Assembly (NCBI GenBank): GCA_037501455.1
Contig: CM074863.1
Coordinates: 15,992,001 to 16,056,000 of the forward strand
Reading direction: 5' to 3'
DNA length: 64,000 bases
Source of the DNA: Lantana camara
Lineage: Eukaryota; Streptophyta; Magnoliopsida; Lamiales; Verbenaceae
The notes under the pieces are model-generated. The model had not been told where the DNA came from, did no database searches, and worked only from the letters and a program-made list of their open reading frames with translations. Positions within the stretch are counted from its first letter, which is position 1, and every line of letters begins with the position of its first letter. Position numbers and translations under genes: made by a program. Shown one piece after another: positions 1-13,900 of this stretch.

Positions 1-717
1 CGCAAGAGATTCCCTCCCAAAGAATTGAATAGCTTAAAACTCCTTATGTTGGCGGACATACACTTGTATTGTATTATCCCATACAAAATTCAACCTTTAG
101 TCCCACTCTTCACATTTCTTTCATTTTTTATTCACCATATGTCAATTAAATTAAATTTTTGACAAGGAACGTAATAAACAAGAAAAAAAATATTGCCTTG
201 GCCAATTAATTAAGAAAATATTAAATCTTACTTAGGAATTTATTATTTACTATTTATCTCCAATTATTTTGTTTATTTTCGAAAATTCTACGGATATATA
301 GAATTATTATCTATTGAGGTAGTAACCGTCATATTTAGTCCGTAAATCTCAATTTATAGTCGTTCCATTTTTTATATTTTAAAAATAAAAATAACATTTG
401 AACTCTTGAAGTTAGTATTTTTATTCTGACCATTTATATGAATCAAATTGGATTAAAGTGTAAAATTCGCATACTCAAAATTAATATGATCGCTTTAGTT
501 AATCTAATATGACTGGTATGCTTGCGTCTTCTAAGAAAAATCTTTGTGATTTTGAGCCGAGAATTTAGAAACACAATTAAGGAATAATTAGGGTTAGGCA
601 GTAATCCAGCCCCTTAATATGGGGATTAGTGTAAATGGTAATTAATGTCGTGTTTTTCCTTTTGGCTTGTGCGTGGGGCTCCACGAAACTCGTGCAGCTG
701 TCCGAGCGACGAAGAAA
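1..717. other. AT-rich upstream spacer, no gene seen
   Basis: AT-rich DNA upstream of the myosin gene with short A and T runs. I see no coding region, RNA gene or clear transposon end. The right part presumably contains the myosin promoter. Confidence 0.5.
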
Positions 718-724
718 TATAAAT
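718..724 (+). promoter_or_regulatory. Putative TATA box of the myosin XI gene
   Basis: A TATAAAT motif lies about 410 bp before the first coding exon. It is followed by a GAGAGA-rich, pyrimidine-poor stretch and a G-rich leader typical of plant 5' untranslated regions. The start site and leader length are inferred, not seen directly. Confidence 0.4.
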
Positions 725-1135
725 GGCAGCAGCTGAAAAATAATTGAAAAAGCTTTTAGAGAGAGAAAAAAACAAATTCTTCAGAAGACACCTCCAGCCA
801 GGAATTTCTAGAGAGAGAAGCAGATACACCTAAAACAACAAATTCCACTTCACTTTCCAAATAGATACAGGACTACGTATTTTGTATTTATATTGTTTGT
901 TGATTTGGTGGAGGGGGCGGCGGAGAAGTTTGGGCGGCGATTGTTGTTGAATTGATAGTCGGAAGAGGAGGGGTGGTTTTACTTAATTTGCGTTTTACTT
1001 GTTCTCCTGCGGCGGGGGGATTTTGAGCCGCGTCGACTCGGAGTTGGCGCTGATCTGACTCAGTGAGTCGAGGCCGGGCCTGACTTTGTCTTGATGAGCT
1101 GAAGAGCAGGAGATCGAGTCTTTAAGCATTCAATT

Positions 1136-4100
1136 ATGGTACGTTTGCTGCTCCGAACGGCCCTGGCTGTTTCCGTTTTGTTGTGCTCTGTGTTGGACTA
1201 GCTTTGATTTGGTTTTGACTAATGAGGGATTTTTCTTGTTGGGGGGCGGGGAAGGGGTGCTCGGGTCAATTTTGTTCAATCAGGGTTCTCATGCTGTTCT
1301 TTTCAGTTTTACTGGTTTAATGTGGTAATATTTGGTTGCTGAATTTAGTTGCACAACGGAATTATTGGGAACATTATGTGAAATAGAAATTGAGTGCTTT
1401 TTCGTATTAGGAAATGAATGGAATTGTAGGTTAGAGATTGCCGATTGCTATAGTGTTCTGAACTTCTGATTGCTACTCTAAAAATTGTTTTTTTTCCATG
1501 ATTGTGAAGCAAATTAATCCGTTATTTGCTTTGCTTTCCCTGACAAACTTGAATGATCTAACATTTCAGTTCTTTTAGTTGTGTTCTATTACATTCAATA
1601 GTATTTAAATGTTTGACATTTTATAACTAGTCATTAGCTTCGGCTAGAGTTCCCTTAATGATTTGTGTGTTTCTTTTTTTTTTTTGGTCAAGAAATGTGT
1701 GTTTCTGATAGTGAGTGGCAGTTGGGATTAAACCTCTTCCGTTGCTTAGTTGTTAATTGGGCCTTCTTTTAGTGGCCTTACTCTCAAATATTTCTTTTTC
1801 TTGAGGAGAGCAGTGCAAGTCATTATTAATTAAGTCAAACATATGAAAGACTCCAATCTTGAGGAAACAATTTCAAATGGTTACTTAATACGATTTTTGA
1901 GATTCATGGCAATTGAAAAGTATTCTAACTAGTTCCAAAGGTCTGTTATGAATTTAAGAAGTGGACTACTGTTTCCAATAAATGGTAGGAGTGGAGTGCC
2001 AGAACTGTTAGTTGTGTAGAGTCTTGGAGTGTCTTCGGCAAAATTCCAATTAGTAATTTTACAATTTATTCTATAAGCCTGGTAATTTTACAAGTTTTTT
2101 TTCCGGGATAATATGTTTTACTGCTTGTTATTGCCGATGTAGATTTTACTACTATTGTTTTCTTATCCTAAAGTTTTCATTCTTGATTTCATCCAAGGGA
2201 TAAAAGGTAGCTTTGAACTGGAGAATAGAATTATTATAGATTTGTTTGTGTAGTGAACTTGAGCGAGAGAGTTTATGCCCATAGTTTCCACTTGATTGAG
2301 AACTTCACTGAAGCACGAGTTGGTCTTTGGGTGTCTTATGTAAGAAGTTATCTTGAATTTCTCTTAATTCAAGATAACTTCTTATGAAAGATACCCAAAG
2401 ATCAAGGTCCAGGAAGCTAAGTTTTGGGGATGTTTTAGTTAATGTTAAATGTATATAGAATTTTTTTTGTCCCCATGGATATTCCACTTTCCGAGTTCAG
2501 GCAAGAGGCTTTATCAGCACATACTGAGATGGCTATCATGTTTCTGGACAAATTATTTCTCATGGTGTATTTTGTGATAGATCCATCCATCCCGTTTTGA
2601 TTTCCATTGTTCTAGTAGTGTTTGTTAGGAGGTGTGAATTGGACATGTAAGACCTTGTACTTGTGGCTGTATTGTGGTAATTAGTTTTGTATTTAATCTC
2701 AATGACGTTAGGTGCCGTTTACAAGGGGTGCTTGTGACTACGAGTCGAGTCCAAGTGACAAAGTTCCTAATTTTCTTTCACAAGTCTGATGAGTTTTTAC
2801 GTTTATTTTTTCTATAGGCATCGCCAGTTAACATTATAGTTGGTTCCCATGTATGGGTTGAAGATCCAGTCTTGGCATGGGTTGATGGAGAAGTACAGCT
2901 GATAAATGGCCAAGATGTTCAAGTTCAAACTACAAATGGGAAAAAGGTGAATGCAGAGAAAGCACAAACTTAATTTGTTTCTTTGCCAACATGCACATAT
3001 AGAAAATATGCAATAACCTAATATTCATTGATTTAATTACGGAAAACTGTATTATTGAGCACCTCATCGATTTCCATTTTCTTCCGGACCACTGATCTGC
3101 ATTGCGTCAATTGTTGGGGAAATGTTTGTTATGCTTCTGTCTAACATGCTATTATCAGATTCAAAAATCTTCTTCTACATAATATGTGGCAGTGGAACTT
3201 CTGCATTTGTCTCATGTTTAGTTAATGTTGTTGTGGCTCTAGCCTTTTAAGGCGATAGCCTATTGGGTACTGAACTTGCATGAAGCTTCATTAATGATGA
3301 ACATGATCATTAGATCTTTTCTATTCTGTAATTTTTCTACTGTCTGAATTTGGAGGAATTTTGTCAAATCACCTGGCATAATAAGAAAATAGAAAAGATA
3401 AGAGGGAGAATAATGAATTTGAAATAAATTATTCTTTTGATAATTTATATCTGCCGGTGGTCTGCTTCACTTGCATACTCCTTTTGATAATAAAATTGTT
3501 CTAACATTATTCTTGTTTGCTTTCTAATCTTGAAATTCTGCCTTAGAAATTATAATTCTTGGTAGTTTAAAAACCTTTTCCATTGGTAGCATTAAATCAT
3601 AAGGCCTTCAAATTACAGGTCGTCACAAACATCTCAAAAGTTTTCCCAAAGGATACTGAAGCAGCACCTGGAGGTGTGGATGACATGACTAAGCTTTCAT
3701 ATCTGCATGAACCTGGAGTTCTGCAAAACCTGGCCGCTAGATATGAACTCAATGAAATTTATGTAAGTTTAGCTGATCTTCCTCCCACAAAGCTATTGAA
3801 TTATTTTTTTGATCAGTTCAATTTACTGTCTTGTTCTAATTGTTAATACATCTTTCTCAGACATATACTGGAAATATTCTGATTGCAATAAACCCTTTTC
3901 AAAGATTACCTCATCTATATGATACTCACATGATGGAACAATACAAAGGGGCTGCACTTGGAGAGCTCAGTCCTCATGTTTTTGCAATTGCAGATGTTGC
4001 TTACAGGTGATGCTGGGACATGGCCACATAATTTTATTATTTTAAGCTTGTGGTGGTGGGGCTGAGAGGGCAGGGGGTCTTTTATTTAAGCGAGGGAGAT

Positions 4101-7100
4101 TGTAACTTTATTACTAATTAGTTTCTGCAATCAGGGCAATGATTAATGAGGGAAAGAGCAACTCTATTTTGGTTAGTGGAGAAAGTGGTGCTGGTAAAAC
4201 TGAAACAACGAAAATGCTGATGAGATATCTTGCACATTTGGGTGGTCGGTCTGGAGTAGAAGGGCGGACTGTTGAACAGCAAGTCTTAGAAGTAAGATTG
4301 GAGTTTACCCGATGATTTTTGCATTTAGCTTTTTCTGCAAAAACAAATAATTCCAACACAAGATTTGTTATGTCAAAAATGTGCCTCAATTGGTTTCTGT
4401 TTTTTAATGGTTGACAGTCAAATCCAGTTCTTGAAGCATTTGGGAATGCCAAAACTGTCAGGAACAACAATTCGAGGTGAGTGACTGGGTTGAACTTCTC
4501 TATTTGAAGTATTACCTGGCACAACTTCTGTGATCATACTTATACAATTTCTGTTTCGTTTTGTTTGAGCTTCAAGTTTATTGTTCATATTTGAGAAGTT
4601 AGCTTTAATGCACTAAGTTGGTGGTGTTGCATTATGCAGTCGTTTTGGTAAATTCGTTGAAATTCAGTTTGATAAAAGTGGGAGAATCTCTGGAGCTGCT
4701 GTCAGGACTTACTTGCTGGAGAGATCTCGTGTTTGCCAAATATCAGATCCTGAAAGAAACTATCATTGCTTTTATCTTCTGTGTGCAGCACCTCCTGAGG
4801 TACTTTTATTTGATTCTACTTCCAAGTGTTTGCGTTAGACCAAGACCTGGATGTGCTTCCACATTTGGAAACTTTGAGAACTTCCTATGTATCTGCAGGA
4901 AAGAGAGAAATATAAGCTGCAAAACCCAGAATCTTTCCATTATCTCAACCAATCAAAATGTTTTAAACTTGATGGAGTTAACGATACTGAGGAATACCTT
5001 GCAACCAGAAGGGCTATGGATATAGTTGGAATGAGTGAGGAGGAGCAGGTAACCTTTTTAATAAAAGTTATCATAGGGTTAGATATTCAACACTAGATTT
5101 TATATGACCTTCTAAACAATGTATTTGTACAATGGGTTTTCAGGATGCTATATTTAGGGTTGTTGCTGCTGTTCTTCATCTTGGTAATATTGAGTTTGCT
5201 AAGGGGAAGGAGATTGATTCGTCTGTGATCAAGGATGAGAAGTCAAGATTTCATCTTAATACGACCGCTGAACTGCTCAAGTAGGATATTGCCCCTCTTC
5301 TTTTTCTTCTCAGTTTAAATGAATACTCCAATATATACAGGGAGTTGTGATAAATCTAATTTTATAGGTGTGATCCCAAGAGCTTGGAAGATGCACTGAT
5401 TAAGCGAGTGATGGTTACACCTGAGGAAGTTATTACAAGGACACTCGATCCAGAAGGTGCAGTAGGTAGCCGAGATGCTTTAGCAAAGACTATGTATTCC
5501 CGGCTGTTCGACTGGTAAGAATTGATTAAAATTTTTCAGTGATCTAACATTATAAACGTATTAGTAAGTTATTCAGATCATGATATTTGTGATTTCAATT
5601 CCATCTTCTAAGGTGTGTATTGTTCTCAGGATTGTAGAAAAAATAAATGTATCCATTGGGCAGGATCCTAACTCAAAAGCAATAATTGGAGTCCTTGACA
5701 TATACGGGTTTGAAAGTTTTAAATTCAACAGGCAAGTTCTCTTTCCTAGAAATCTTATTTGCAGATTCCAATGGATACATTTTTTTCGTTCTGACCTTGG
5801 TTACAATTAGAACAGTTTTGAGCAGTTCTGTATCAATTTCACCAATGAAAAATTGCAGCAACATTTCAACCAGGTGATACACTGTCTTCTGAACTCCAAC
5901 TCACCGTGTTTGTACAATGATTTGATCTACTAATTCAAGGTTTTATGTTTATATTTTCAGCATGTTTTTAAGATGGAACAAGAAGACTATGAAAAAGAAC
6001 AGATAGACTGGAGCTACATAGAGTTTGTTGATAACCAAGATGTTCTCGATCTAATTGAGAAGGTTTGAGATCATGAAACATTACATTTACCATACAGATT
6101 TTCTTTATTCAATTACTCTAAACAAGTTAGTTTTGACAGTATTTTACATAAATGGTGACTAGTTTCTGTTTCCTTTTTCTTTGTGTTATCATGACCCTAC
6201 AATACTAAAATCATCATTTTCAATGCAGAAACCAGGAGGAATAATTGCACTGCTTGATGAAGCTTGGTATTCCTTCGTATAATCTTTATCCTCAATTATG
6301 ATAGCTTGAACATGTTTATTCCCTTTTGAATTGTTGTATCCACATACTCATGTATCTCATTGTTAACTTGTTTGTGGCAGTATGTTTCCTAAATCTACCC
6401 ATGAAACATTTGCTCAGAAGTTGTACCAGACCTTTACGAAAAATAAGCGCTTTATCAAACCCAAGCTTTCACGCACCAATTTTACAATATCTCACTATGC
6501 AGGGGAGGTAATGATGTATTTTTCATTTTAGCTATCTGAGTTTTTGCAGAAAAGGAGTAGGGGAAGAAAAGAGGGTAGTATAAGACCTTTACGGAAATAT
6601 GTTAAGACTATTTCTATGGCTGCAGGTAACTTATATGGCAGATCTATTCCTGGATAAGAACAAAGATTATGTTGTCGCAGAACATCAAGATTTGTTAATA
6701 GCTTCAAAGTGCTCCTTTGTAGCTGGTTTATTTCCTCCTTCTCCCGAAGAATCATCTAAATCCTCCAAATTTTCTTCCATTGGTTCACGCTTTAAGGTTC
6801 ACTGCAATATCTCTATCTGCAAAACCTTATTTTATATTCTTTTGTGATAGTATTAGAGGCCCCTTTACATATTCAGGTTTATGCTTACGATAATTGTGGT
6901 GCCATGACGAATAACTATATCGTCATGCTTGCAGCTTCAACTACAATCATTAATGGAGACTTTAAGTTCGACTGAACCTCACTACATCAGATGTGTGAAG
7001 CCAAATAACGTTCTAAAACCTGCCATTTTTGAGAATCTGAACGTAATTCAGCAACTGCGGTGTGGCGTAAGTATTTTGGAGCTCAAAACTTGTTAAGAAT

Positions 7101-10100
7101 GTCAGTTTGATCTAGCCAGCATGGTTTGACTTTCAAGTTTCTGTGTTACTCCCTGTTGTAAAACATTGTAAAATTCCATTATTGAACAGGGTGTTCTTGA
7201 AGCCATCAGAATTAGCTGTGCTGGATACCCCACTAGACGTACATTTGATGAATTCCTTCTCAGATTTGGTGTTCTGGCTCCTGAAGTTTTAGAAGGAACG
7301 TAAGTATTTTTCAAGCTGCATAAATTATTTCTCTTTAACTGATAGCTCCTTTCACCCTGATTTTGTTTTACCTGTTATTTTAATTGTTCTCTTTTCTTTC
7401 AAATAAGACATAATATTTTGTCGTGCAGCATTGATGAGAAAGTTGCATGTCAGAAGATTTTGGACAAGATAGGGTTGAAAGGGTATCAGGTTGGTGGACA
7501 TGCATACCTGAGTTCAGCGAAATGAGTTTATTAGTTTACTATGTGCTATGTTGTACCTCGTTACGGTTCTAAATGTTGTACTCTTGTTTAGCCTATTGAA
7601 CGACTATTTTAATATCCTTTGGGCTAAAATATTCCACAACCTTATTACATACTCATAATTGCAATTTCAGGGAGGGATGTGCTTTTCATTTCTGTTCTTG
7701 GTCCGTGACTCTGTAATCTAGATAAACTGTAACATCTCCGTGTTTTTCTTGGTTTGCAGCTAGGGAAGACGAAAGTCTTCCTACGAGCTGGTCAGATGGC
7801 TGAGCTAGATGCAAGGAGAGCAGAGGTTCTTGGAAATGCAGCCAAAACTATTCAAAGGCAAATACGTACTTATATTGCTCGAAAGGAATTTGTTTTATTG
7901 CGTCAAGCTGCTATCCAATTGCAATCATGTTGGAGAGGTAAGTTTTAATAATACCTTTATATCTAATTTTAAGATTATTGTTCTTCATTGAAGAATTAAC
8001 AACTAACAGAGTATGTGTATTTATATCTGAAAGTAAGAAAGTCGTTAATGATTCCACGGAGAACATGAAGTTTAAGTATCTTTGGATTCTCTGTACTGTG
8101 TCTTAATCTACCATGAGAGAATTTACTTATATATGCTCAATGTTCACTGCATGAATTGATTAGCTCACATTTTTATTAAGAACCTCTTCAAGCTTGATCT
8201 TGCTTGTGTCATACTTGTTTACTGAGTATGTGTGAGAATTACTTAGATAGTTGATATCTAGTAGTATTAGGAAGTTGATATTAGATAGGATTCCTCTCAA
8301 CAGTATGAAAAGAGGCATCATGGTGCATGGAATTTCTCTTCAACTTAAAAATAGTATAAACTGCTTCATCCAAATATAACCCTTTCTTATAATTGTGTAG
8401 CTATATCTGCTTGCAAGCTTTTCGAGGAATTGCGGCATCAAGCTGCGGCCCTGAAGATTCAAAAGAACCTCCGGTGTCACATTGCCAGAAAATCCTACCT
8501 GACCTTGCAGGATTCTGCTATTGTAGTACAGACGGGCATGAGAGCAATGACTGCTCGCAATGAATTCAGATTCAGGAAGCAGACTAAGGCCTCAATTAAA
8601 ATTCAGGTCTTTTTACTTCCTATTGAAATAAAATTGATAGTCACGGGCCTAGATAGCTTAAGGAAGTTGATCTTATATGACCAATTGTGCTTTTTGTTGT
8701 TTCTCTTGTGCAGGCTCATTGGCGTTGTCACAGAGAGTATTCTTATTACAAGAGACTCCAAAAGGCTGCTATTGTTACACAATGTGGTTGGAGGCGGCGC
8801 GTAGCTCGGAGAGAGCTTCGAAACCTCAAAATGGTTCTCCTCTATTCTTGATGCGATTTAATTGTTTCTCTCAAATATGTGTCTCCCTTCACTTTGTGTG
8901 ACTATTGCCTATTGACTCAGGCTGCAAGGGAAACAGGCGCCTTGAAAGAAGCCAAAGACAAGCTTGAAAAGAAAGTGGAGGAGCTTACATGGCGCTTGCA
9001 GCTTGAGAAACGAATAAGAGTAATCTTTTTCGGCAACATTGAATTTTTTTGGTCCTATTTCTGTACCGAGTTTGACCGCCACTGCTTCCTCTTTATTTTT
9101 GTGTCAACTGCAGACTGAGCTGGAGGAAACAAAAGCACAAGAAATTGCTAAATTACAGGAGTCGTTGCAGGCAATGCAAACACAGGTAGAGGAAGCAAAT
9201 GCTAGAGCAGTAAAAGAACGAGAAGCAGCACGTAAAGCAATTGAAGAAGCTCCTCCTGTCATTAAAGAAACCCCAGTTATGGTTCAAGACACAGCGAAGA
9301 TTGATGCTTTAACAGCTGAGGTAGAGAGTCTGAAGGTGAGAACTTATTCAAGTAGAACGAACAGTATGCAGATTATGTACCCATATTCATCCTCGCTATG
9401 GCTGGACCTTGTTGTCTAAGGCAAAGTGCATAGTATCATCTAGTAAATTTCTTTGATTTTTTGGCTAGATGTCCTTGTACTCCAGTTACATCAGAGATTT
9501 TCATTGATGAATGTATATTATCGTCTTTAATTATGTGACTGTTGAGCCATGAAGCATTGACTTCTCATTGACAGGGATTGTTGTCTTTGGAAAACCCGTT
9601 CATTTTAGATGGAAAAGATCTCTTAAAATGTGTTGGATAAACTTTAGGGATTGTCATGAAATTTCCCAGTCTTCCTAGTAGTGAGAATATAATATGCTTT
9701 TCATCTTTTCAAAAGCTTAAGGAAGTACACACAAAATCATTGTTCTAACCAGCTCCATTGATTATATGCAGGCATCACTGTCATCTGAAAAAGGGGCTGC
9801 AGAAGAGGCCAAAAAGGCTTGTGCAATTGCTGAGTCTAGAAATACAGTCTTGGCTAAAAAGCTTGAGGAAGCAGAGGGAAAAGTTGAACAGCTTCAAGAT
9901 TCCATACAGAGGTATTTGATAACTAAGCGTTGTTTTCTTCCTTTGTTCTTTTCGTATTTTGATTTGTTTTTTATTGTGCCATCGGGTGTTACGTTGGGAA
10001 GTGTTCTTGCCGCTGTTTTTAATTGTTCAGCAAAATTTATGTCCCTGCCTCACAGGTTTAGACTGACCAAGAACTCACATTTTTATCATTTTTTTGAGGT

Positions 10101-13100
10101 CTCTGTCTGTGAAATTCCAGTTTGCAAGTAGATTTTTCTTGTTGTGCTTCATGAGCAATTGCCTTTCTCAGTGCCTTCTGTTTTCGAATAAGTCATTGGT
10201 CAATAATCCCCGCCTTTGATAACCGTATAAGAAAAGATAGTGGAAAAAATGATTGGGTTCCCGTGTTAAGCAACAACTGTCAAAATAATGCGTGGCATGT
10301 ACCATGTGCTATATCAAACTTATATGAGGATTTTTCTCTTTTGTCAGGCTTGAAGAAAAGCTATCAAACAGTGAATCTGAGAATCAAGTGCTTCGCCAAC
10401 AAGCCCTGACCATGTCTCCAAAGGCTGTATCTGCTCGTCCAAGAACAACTATCATTCAGGTACCGTGATTCGATCTTTCATCATATTTGTTGCTGGTAAA
10501 GAATTTTCTTATATTTTGAAATGATATTACAGAGAACTCCGGAGAATGGAAATACTCCCCATGGCGAAACAAAGACTACACTTGTAAGGATATCTTTTCA
10601 TTTTAATTAGTAATGTAGGAAAAACGCGTCAAATTCTTAAATCTGTTGCATGTTACAGGACACGGCCCTTGTTGTGGCAAGTCCAAAGGAACCTGAATCT
10701 GAGGAAAAACCGCAGAAGTCTCTTAATGAGAAGCAGCAAGTAAGTGGTTCCGTGGATGTACTATTAAAATTGCAGCCATCATAGTTTCCTTTGTCTTCAC
10801 TCTACAAATGGAAAGAACTATATCTTATCTATATCTATATCAGTGTAGAAAGTAATCATGTATATATGACTACATTTTTCTGACCCCCATAAATCATGTC
10901 ACTTCTTAAGGAAAACCAGGACCTCCTGATAAAGTGTATTTCCCAAGATTTGGGTTTTTCTGGTGGCAAACCTGTTGCGGCGTGTGTTATTTACAAATGC
11001 CTTCTCCACTGGAGGTCTTTTGAGGTTGAGAGGACTACTGTTTTTGACCGGATAATCCAAACCATTGCTTCATCGATAGATGTAAGTAACTAAATTTTGA
11101 GACTAATTAAATGTATTATATCCTTGAAAGTGCTAATTTCTTTAAATTTTACTGAAGGCTGCTGATAACAATGATGTCTTAGCCTATTGGCTGTGTAATA
11201 CATCCACGCTATTGATGCTGCTACAACACACTCTCAAGGCAAGTGGAGCAGCTTCTCTGACCCCCCAACGGCGAAGGGCATCATCAGCTTCTCTTTTCGG
11301 GAGGATGTCTCAAGTACACTCCTATCCTTCAGTTTCACTGGCCTTCTCAATTTGACATGACACCTAAATACTCTAATTATGTTTGCTCATACAAATTTCA
11401 CTTTACTTTATGAAGGGATTGAGGGCATCCCCTCAGAGTGCTGGATTATCATTTCTGAATGGTCGGATGCTTGGAAGACTTGATGACTTGCGACAAGTTG
11501 AGGCCAAATATCCTGCTTTGTTGTTCAAGCAGCAGCTTACTGCTTTCCTGGAGAAGATATATGGATTGATCAGAGACAACCTAAAGAAAGAAATCTCCCC
11601 TTTGCTCGGTTTATGCATCCAGGTAATTGTTTTTTATGTATGTTAATAGTAACCAGCTTTACTGTATTTTCCCTTTGTTTTAATTTTTTTTTTTTTTTCC
11701 CTGCAATGCGCTAGAGCGGACATAGAATTGATAGATAGCCTATTGTATCTTTAAGTGACTGCAAAATTTGTTAATGCAGGCACCTAGAACTTCTCGTTCA
11801 AGTTTAGTTAAAGGACGTTCCCAAGCTAATGCTGTTGCTCAACAAGCACTAATTGCTCATTGGCAGAGCATCGTTAAAAGCCTAAATAGTTACTTGAAGA
11901 CAATGAATGCAAACTATGTAAGAACTAAAATTCGCCAATAATGAAAACCTACCCTTGCTTTTGTTTATTTTTTTAAATTTCTAATTTGTTTCATCTTATT
12001 GTGTACCATTATAGGTTCCGGCTTTCCTTGTCCGAAAAGTTTTCACTCAAATATTCTCATTTATAAATGTCCAATTATTCAACAGGTAACTATTCAGAAA
12101 ACTTGCCCCTTATCGTCCTATGTGATGTCTTCTTAGTAATCTACGATTATGTATCCCAAGAATAACTGTTGTACTGTGACAATTTAAATTTTTTGTTTTA
12201 TCCAAAATTTCCAGTCTTCTCCTACGACGCGAGTGCTGCTCATTTAGTAATGGTGAGTATGTGAAAGCTGGGTTAGCTGAATTGGAGCAATGGTGTGTTT
12301 ATGCAACTGAACAAGTAAGTTTATTTGTTTTTTGGTTGGCTTTTCATTATTTACCTACCTTGGCTAATTGCCTCACCCTCTTCTTCTGGTTTACAGTATG
12401 TGGGCTCAGCTTGGGATGAATTGAAGCATATCAGACAGGCAGTTGGCTTTTTGGTAGAAATCCCTTTCACCGTCTTTGTTTAATTAAATGGATTTCTGAC
12501 TTGAGTTTCTTTTTTATTTGAACACTAAATTATTCCTGATTGAATCCTATGTTACAGGTTATACATCAGAAGCCTAAGAAGACCTTAAATGAGATTACAA
12601 ATGAACTTTGCCCGGTGAGTGAAACTCCATTGCATACCCCAATTGTTTCTTCGTATATGGTGATTTTTGACTTTGTCACTTTTGCAGGTGCTAAGTATAC
12701 AACAATTATACAGGATTAGTACAATGTACTGGGATGACAAATATGGCACTCACAGTGTTTCTTCAGAAGTAAGTTAGTTCTCTAAACTCAATATTAACAC
12801 ATCTAGGCGAACTCTAATTGGCTAGTTTCCTTTAACCCAAAAGAATTAGCAAACAGATATGTACTTTCACACCTTTTGATAACTTTGACCGACTTTTATG
12901 TAATTTTGCTTTCTACTCTTTCTTCAAATGCAGGTGATTTCAAATATGAGAGTTATGATGACAGAGGACTCAAACAATTCTGTAAGCAGTTCATTCCTAT
13001 TAGACGACGACTCAAGGTAAAAGTTCCACAGCATAAAAACATTTGTTTTCCGTGCCTGTAGTCTCCTATAATAATTGAAAAGGAATTTTCATTATTAAAA

Positions 13101-13242
13101 ATTTAAACACCATTGCAGCATCCCTTTCTCTGTTGATGACCTCTCAAAAACAATGCAATCAGTAGACGTAGCTGATGTGGAACCTCCTCCTTTAATCCGG
13201 GAAAATTCAGGCTTTGTTTTCTTACATCAACGGTCGGATTGA
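1136..13242 (+). CDS. Class XI myosin heavy chain, 39 coding exons, 1528 aa
   Basis: Plant myosin XI is an actin-based motor that moves organelles and vesicles and drives cytoplasmic streaming. Coding exons: 1136-1138, 2818-2946, 3619-3762, 3861-4006, 4135-4291, 4418-4476, 4640-4799, 4899-5048, 5144-5280, 5368-5514, 5630-5731, 5816-5873, 5961-6062, 6229-6266, 6381-6507, 6626-6796, 6935-7066, 7190-7299, 7429-7489, 7760-7937, 8401-8606, 8714-8833, 8921-9019, 9114-9335, 9772-9911, 10348-10459, 10533-10583, 10659-10739, 10911-11081, 11158-11313, 11416-11622, 11780-11917, 12015-12085, 12215-12314, 12397-12453, 12558-12614, 12688-12768, 12934-13016, 13119-13242. The frame stays open throughout. Domains: SH3-like N-terminus ([10 protein letters not shown]), motor with P-loop GESGAGKT near residue 156, IQ repeats about 735-870, coiled coil about 880-1060, dilute-type globular tail from about 1115. 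The first coding exon is the ATG alone, a known plant myosin XI layout. One intron (5732-5815) uses a GC donor. The full length suggests a working gene; the XI subgroup is not assigned. Confidence 0.96.
2324..2401. repeat. 36-bp inverted repeat (hairpin) in myosin intron 1
   Basis: Two 36-base arms (2324-2359 and 2366-2401) are separated by a 6-base loop. I count 32 of 36 positions complementary, with the inner 19 pairs perfect. It lies within the first intron on the transcribed strand, so the pre-mRNA could fold into a tight stem. It may be a remnant of a small transposon or a small-RNA precursor. Confidence 0.8.
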
Positions 13243-13900
13243 TGATGGCTGCATGACATTGGTTACACCCGCATTCTCATTGTGCATAAACCGTGGTGGT
13301 TTTTATTATGTCCATGTCAATTGTATATTTTTTCTTTTCCATTTTCTTCGACAGCAACAATTAGTTGTTGTCTGGGTTAAATTCAAAATTCCCCCTCTCG
13401 CGTTTTGAATTTGAGAGGCATTATTACAAGGACTATGGGTTACTAGGTTGCAATGATGTGCCGCGGAGGCATATCATTGCCTTTTTCCTTCTTTTGGATG
13501 GTCACCGTGTTTTTTGGGTGTGAGGTGATAGAAGTTTTAGGGGATTTCAGGTCTTTTGTTTGTTGTAAGGTATTGTATTTCTTTTGAATTGTGGTGCATA
13601 CACAACCACAAGTGTGTATATGTAGAAAATATGATTTATTTATTCTTTTTTATTTTAGGAAGGGGGCCCTGGTTTGGATCCAGTGTTTCCTCTTGGGTAT
13701 GTGAGCCGCTCTCAGAAAGAGATGTGGCCCAATTGATTTTATTCCTCTCTCTCTTTTCTAGTTCTTGTGTAAAGGTCACTCCCAACTTTTTATTTGAAAA
13801 GAGTATTAACTTTTGTATTCTTTGGTCGATTTTTCTAGTTTGTTGTATTGTGATTATATTCTTGATTCATTCCTGCAGTACAGTATGATGTTGTAATTAT
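13243..13900 (+). other. Probable 3' untranslated region of the myosin gene
   Basis: T-rich, non-coding sequence directly after the stop codon, rich in TTGTGT and TGTA motifs typical of plant polyadenylation regions. The polyadenylation site was not determined. Confidence 0.4.

Noticed and set aside
4618..5025. Long plus-strand frame overlapping myosin exons 7-8
   Set aside because: Runs through an intron in a different frame from the motor-domain sequence; the spliced reading gives conserved myosin residues and this one does not.
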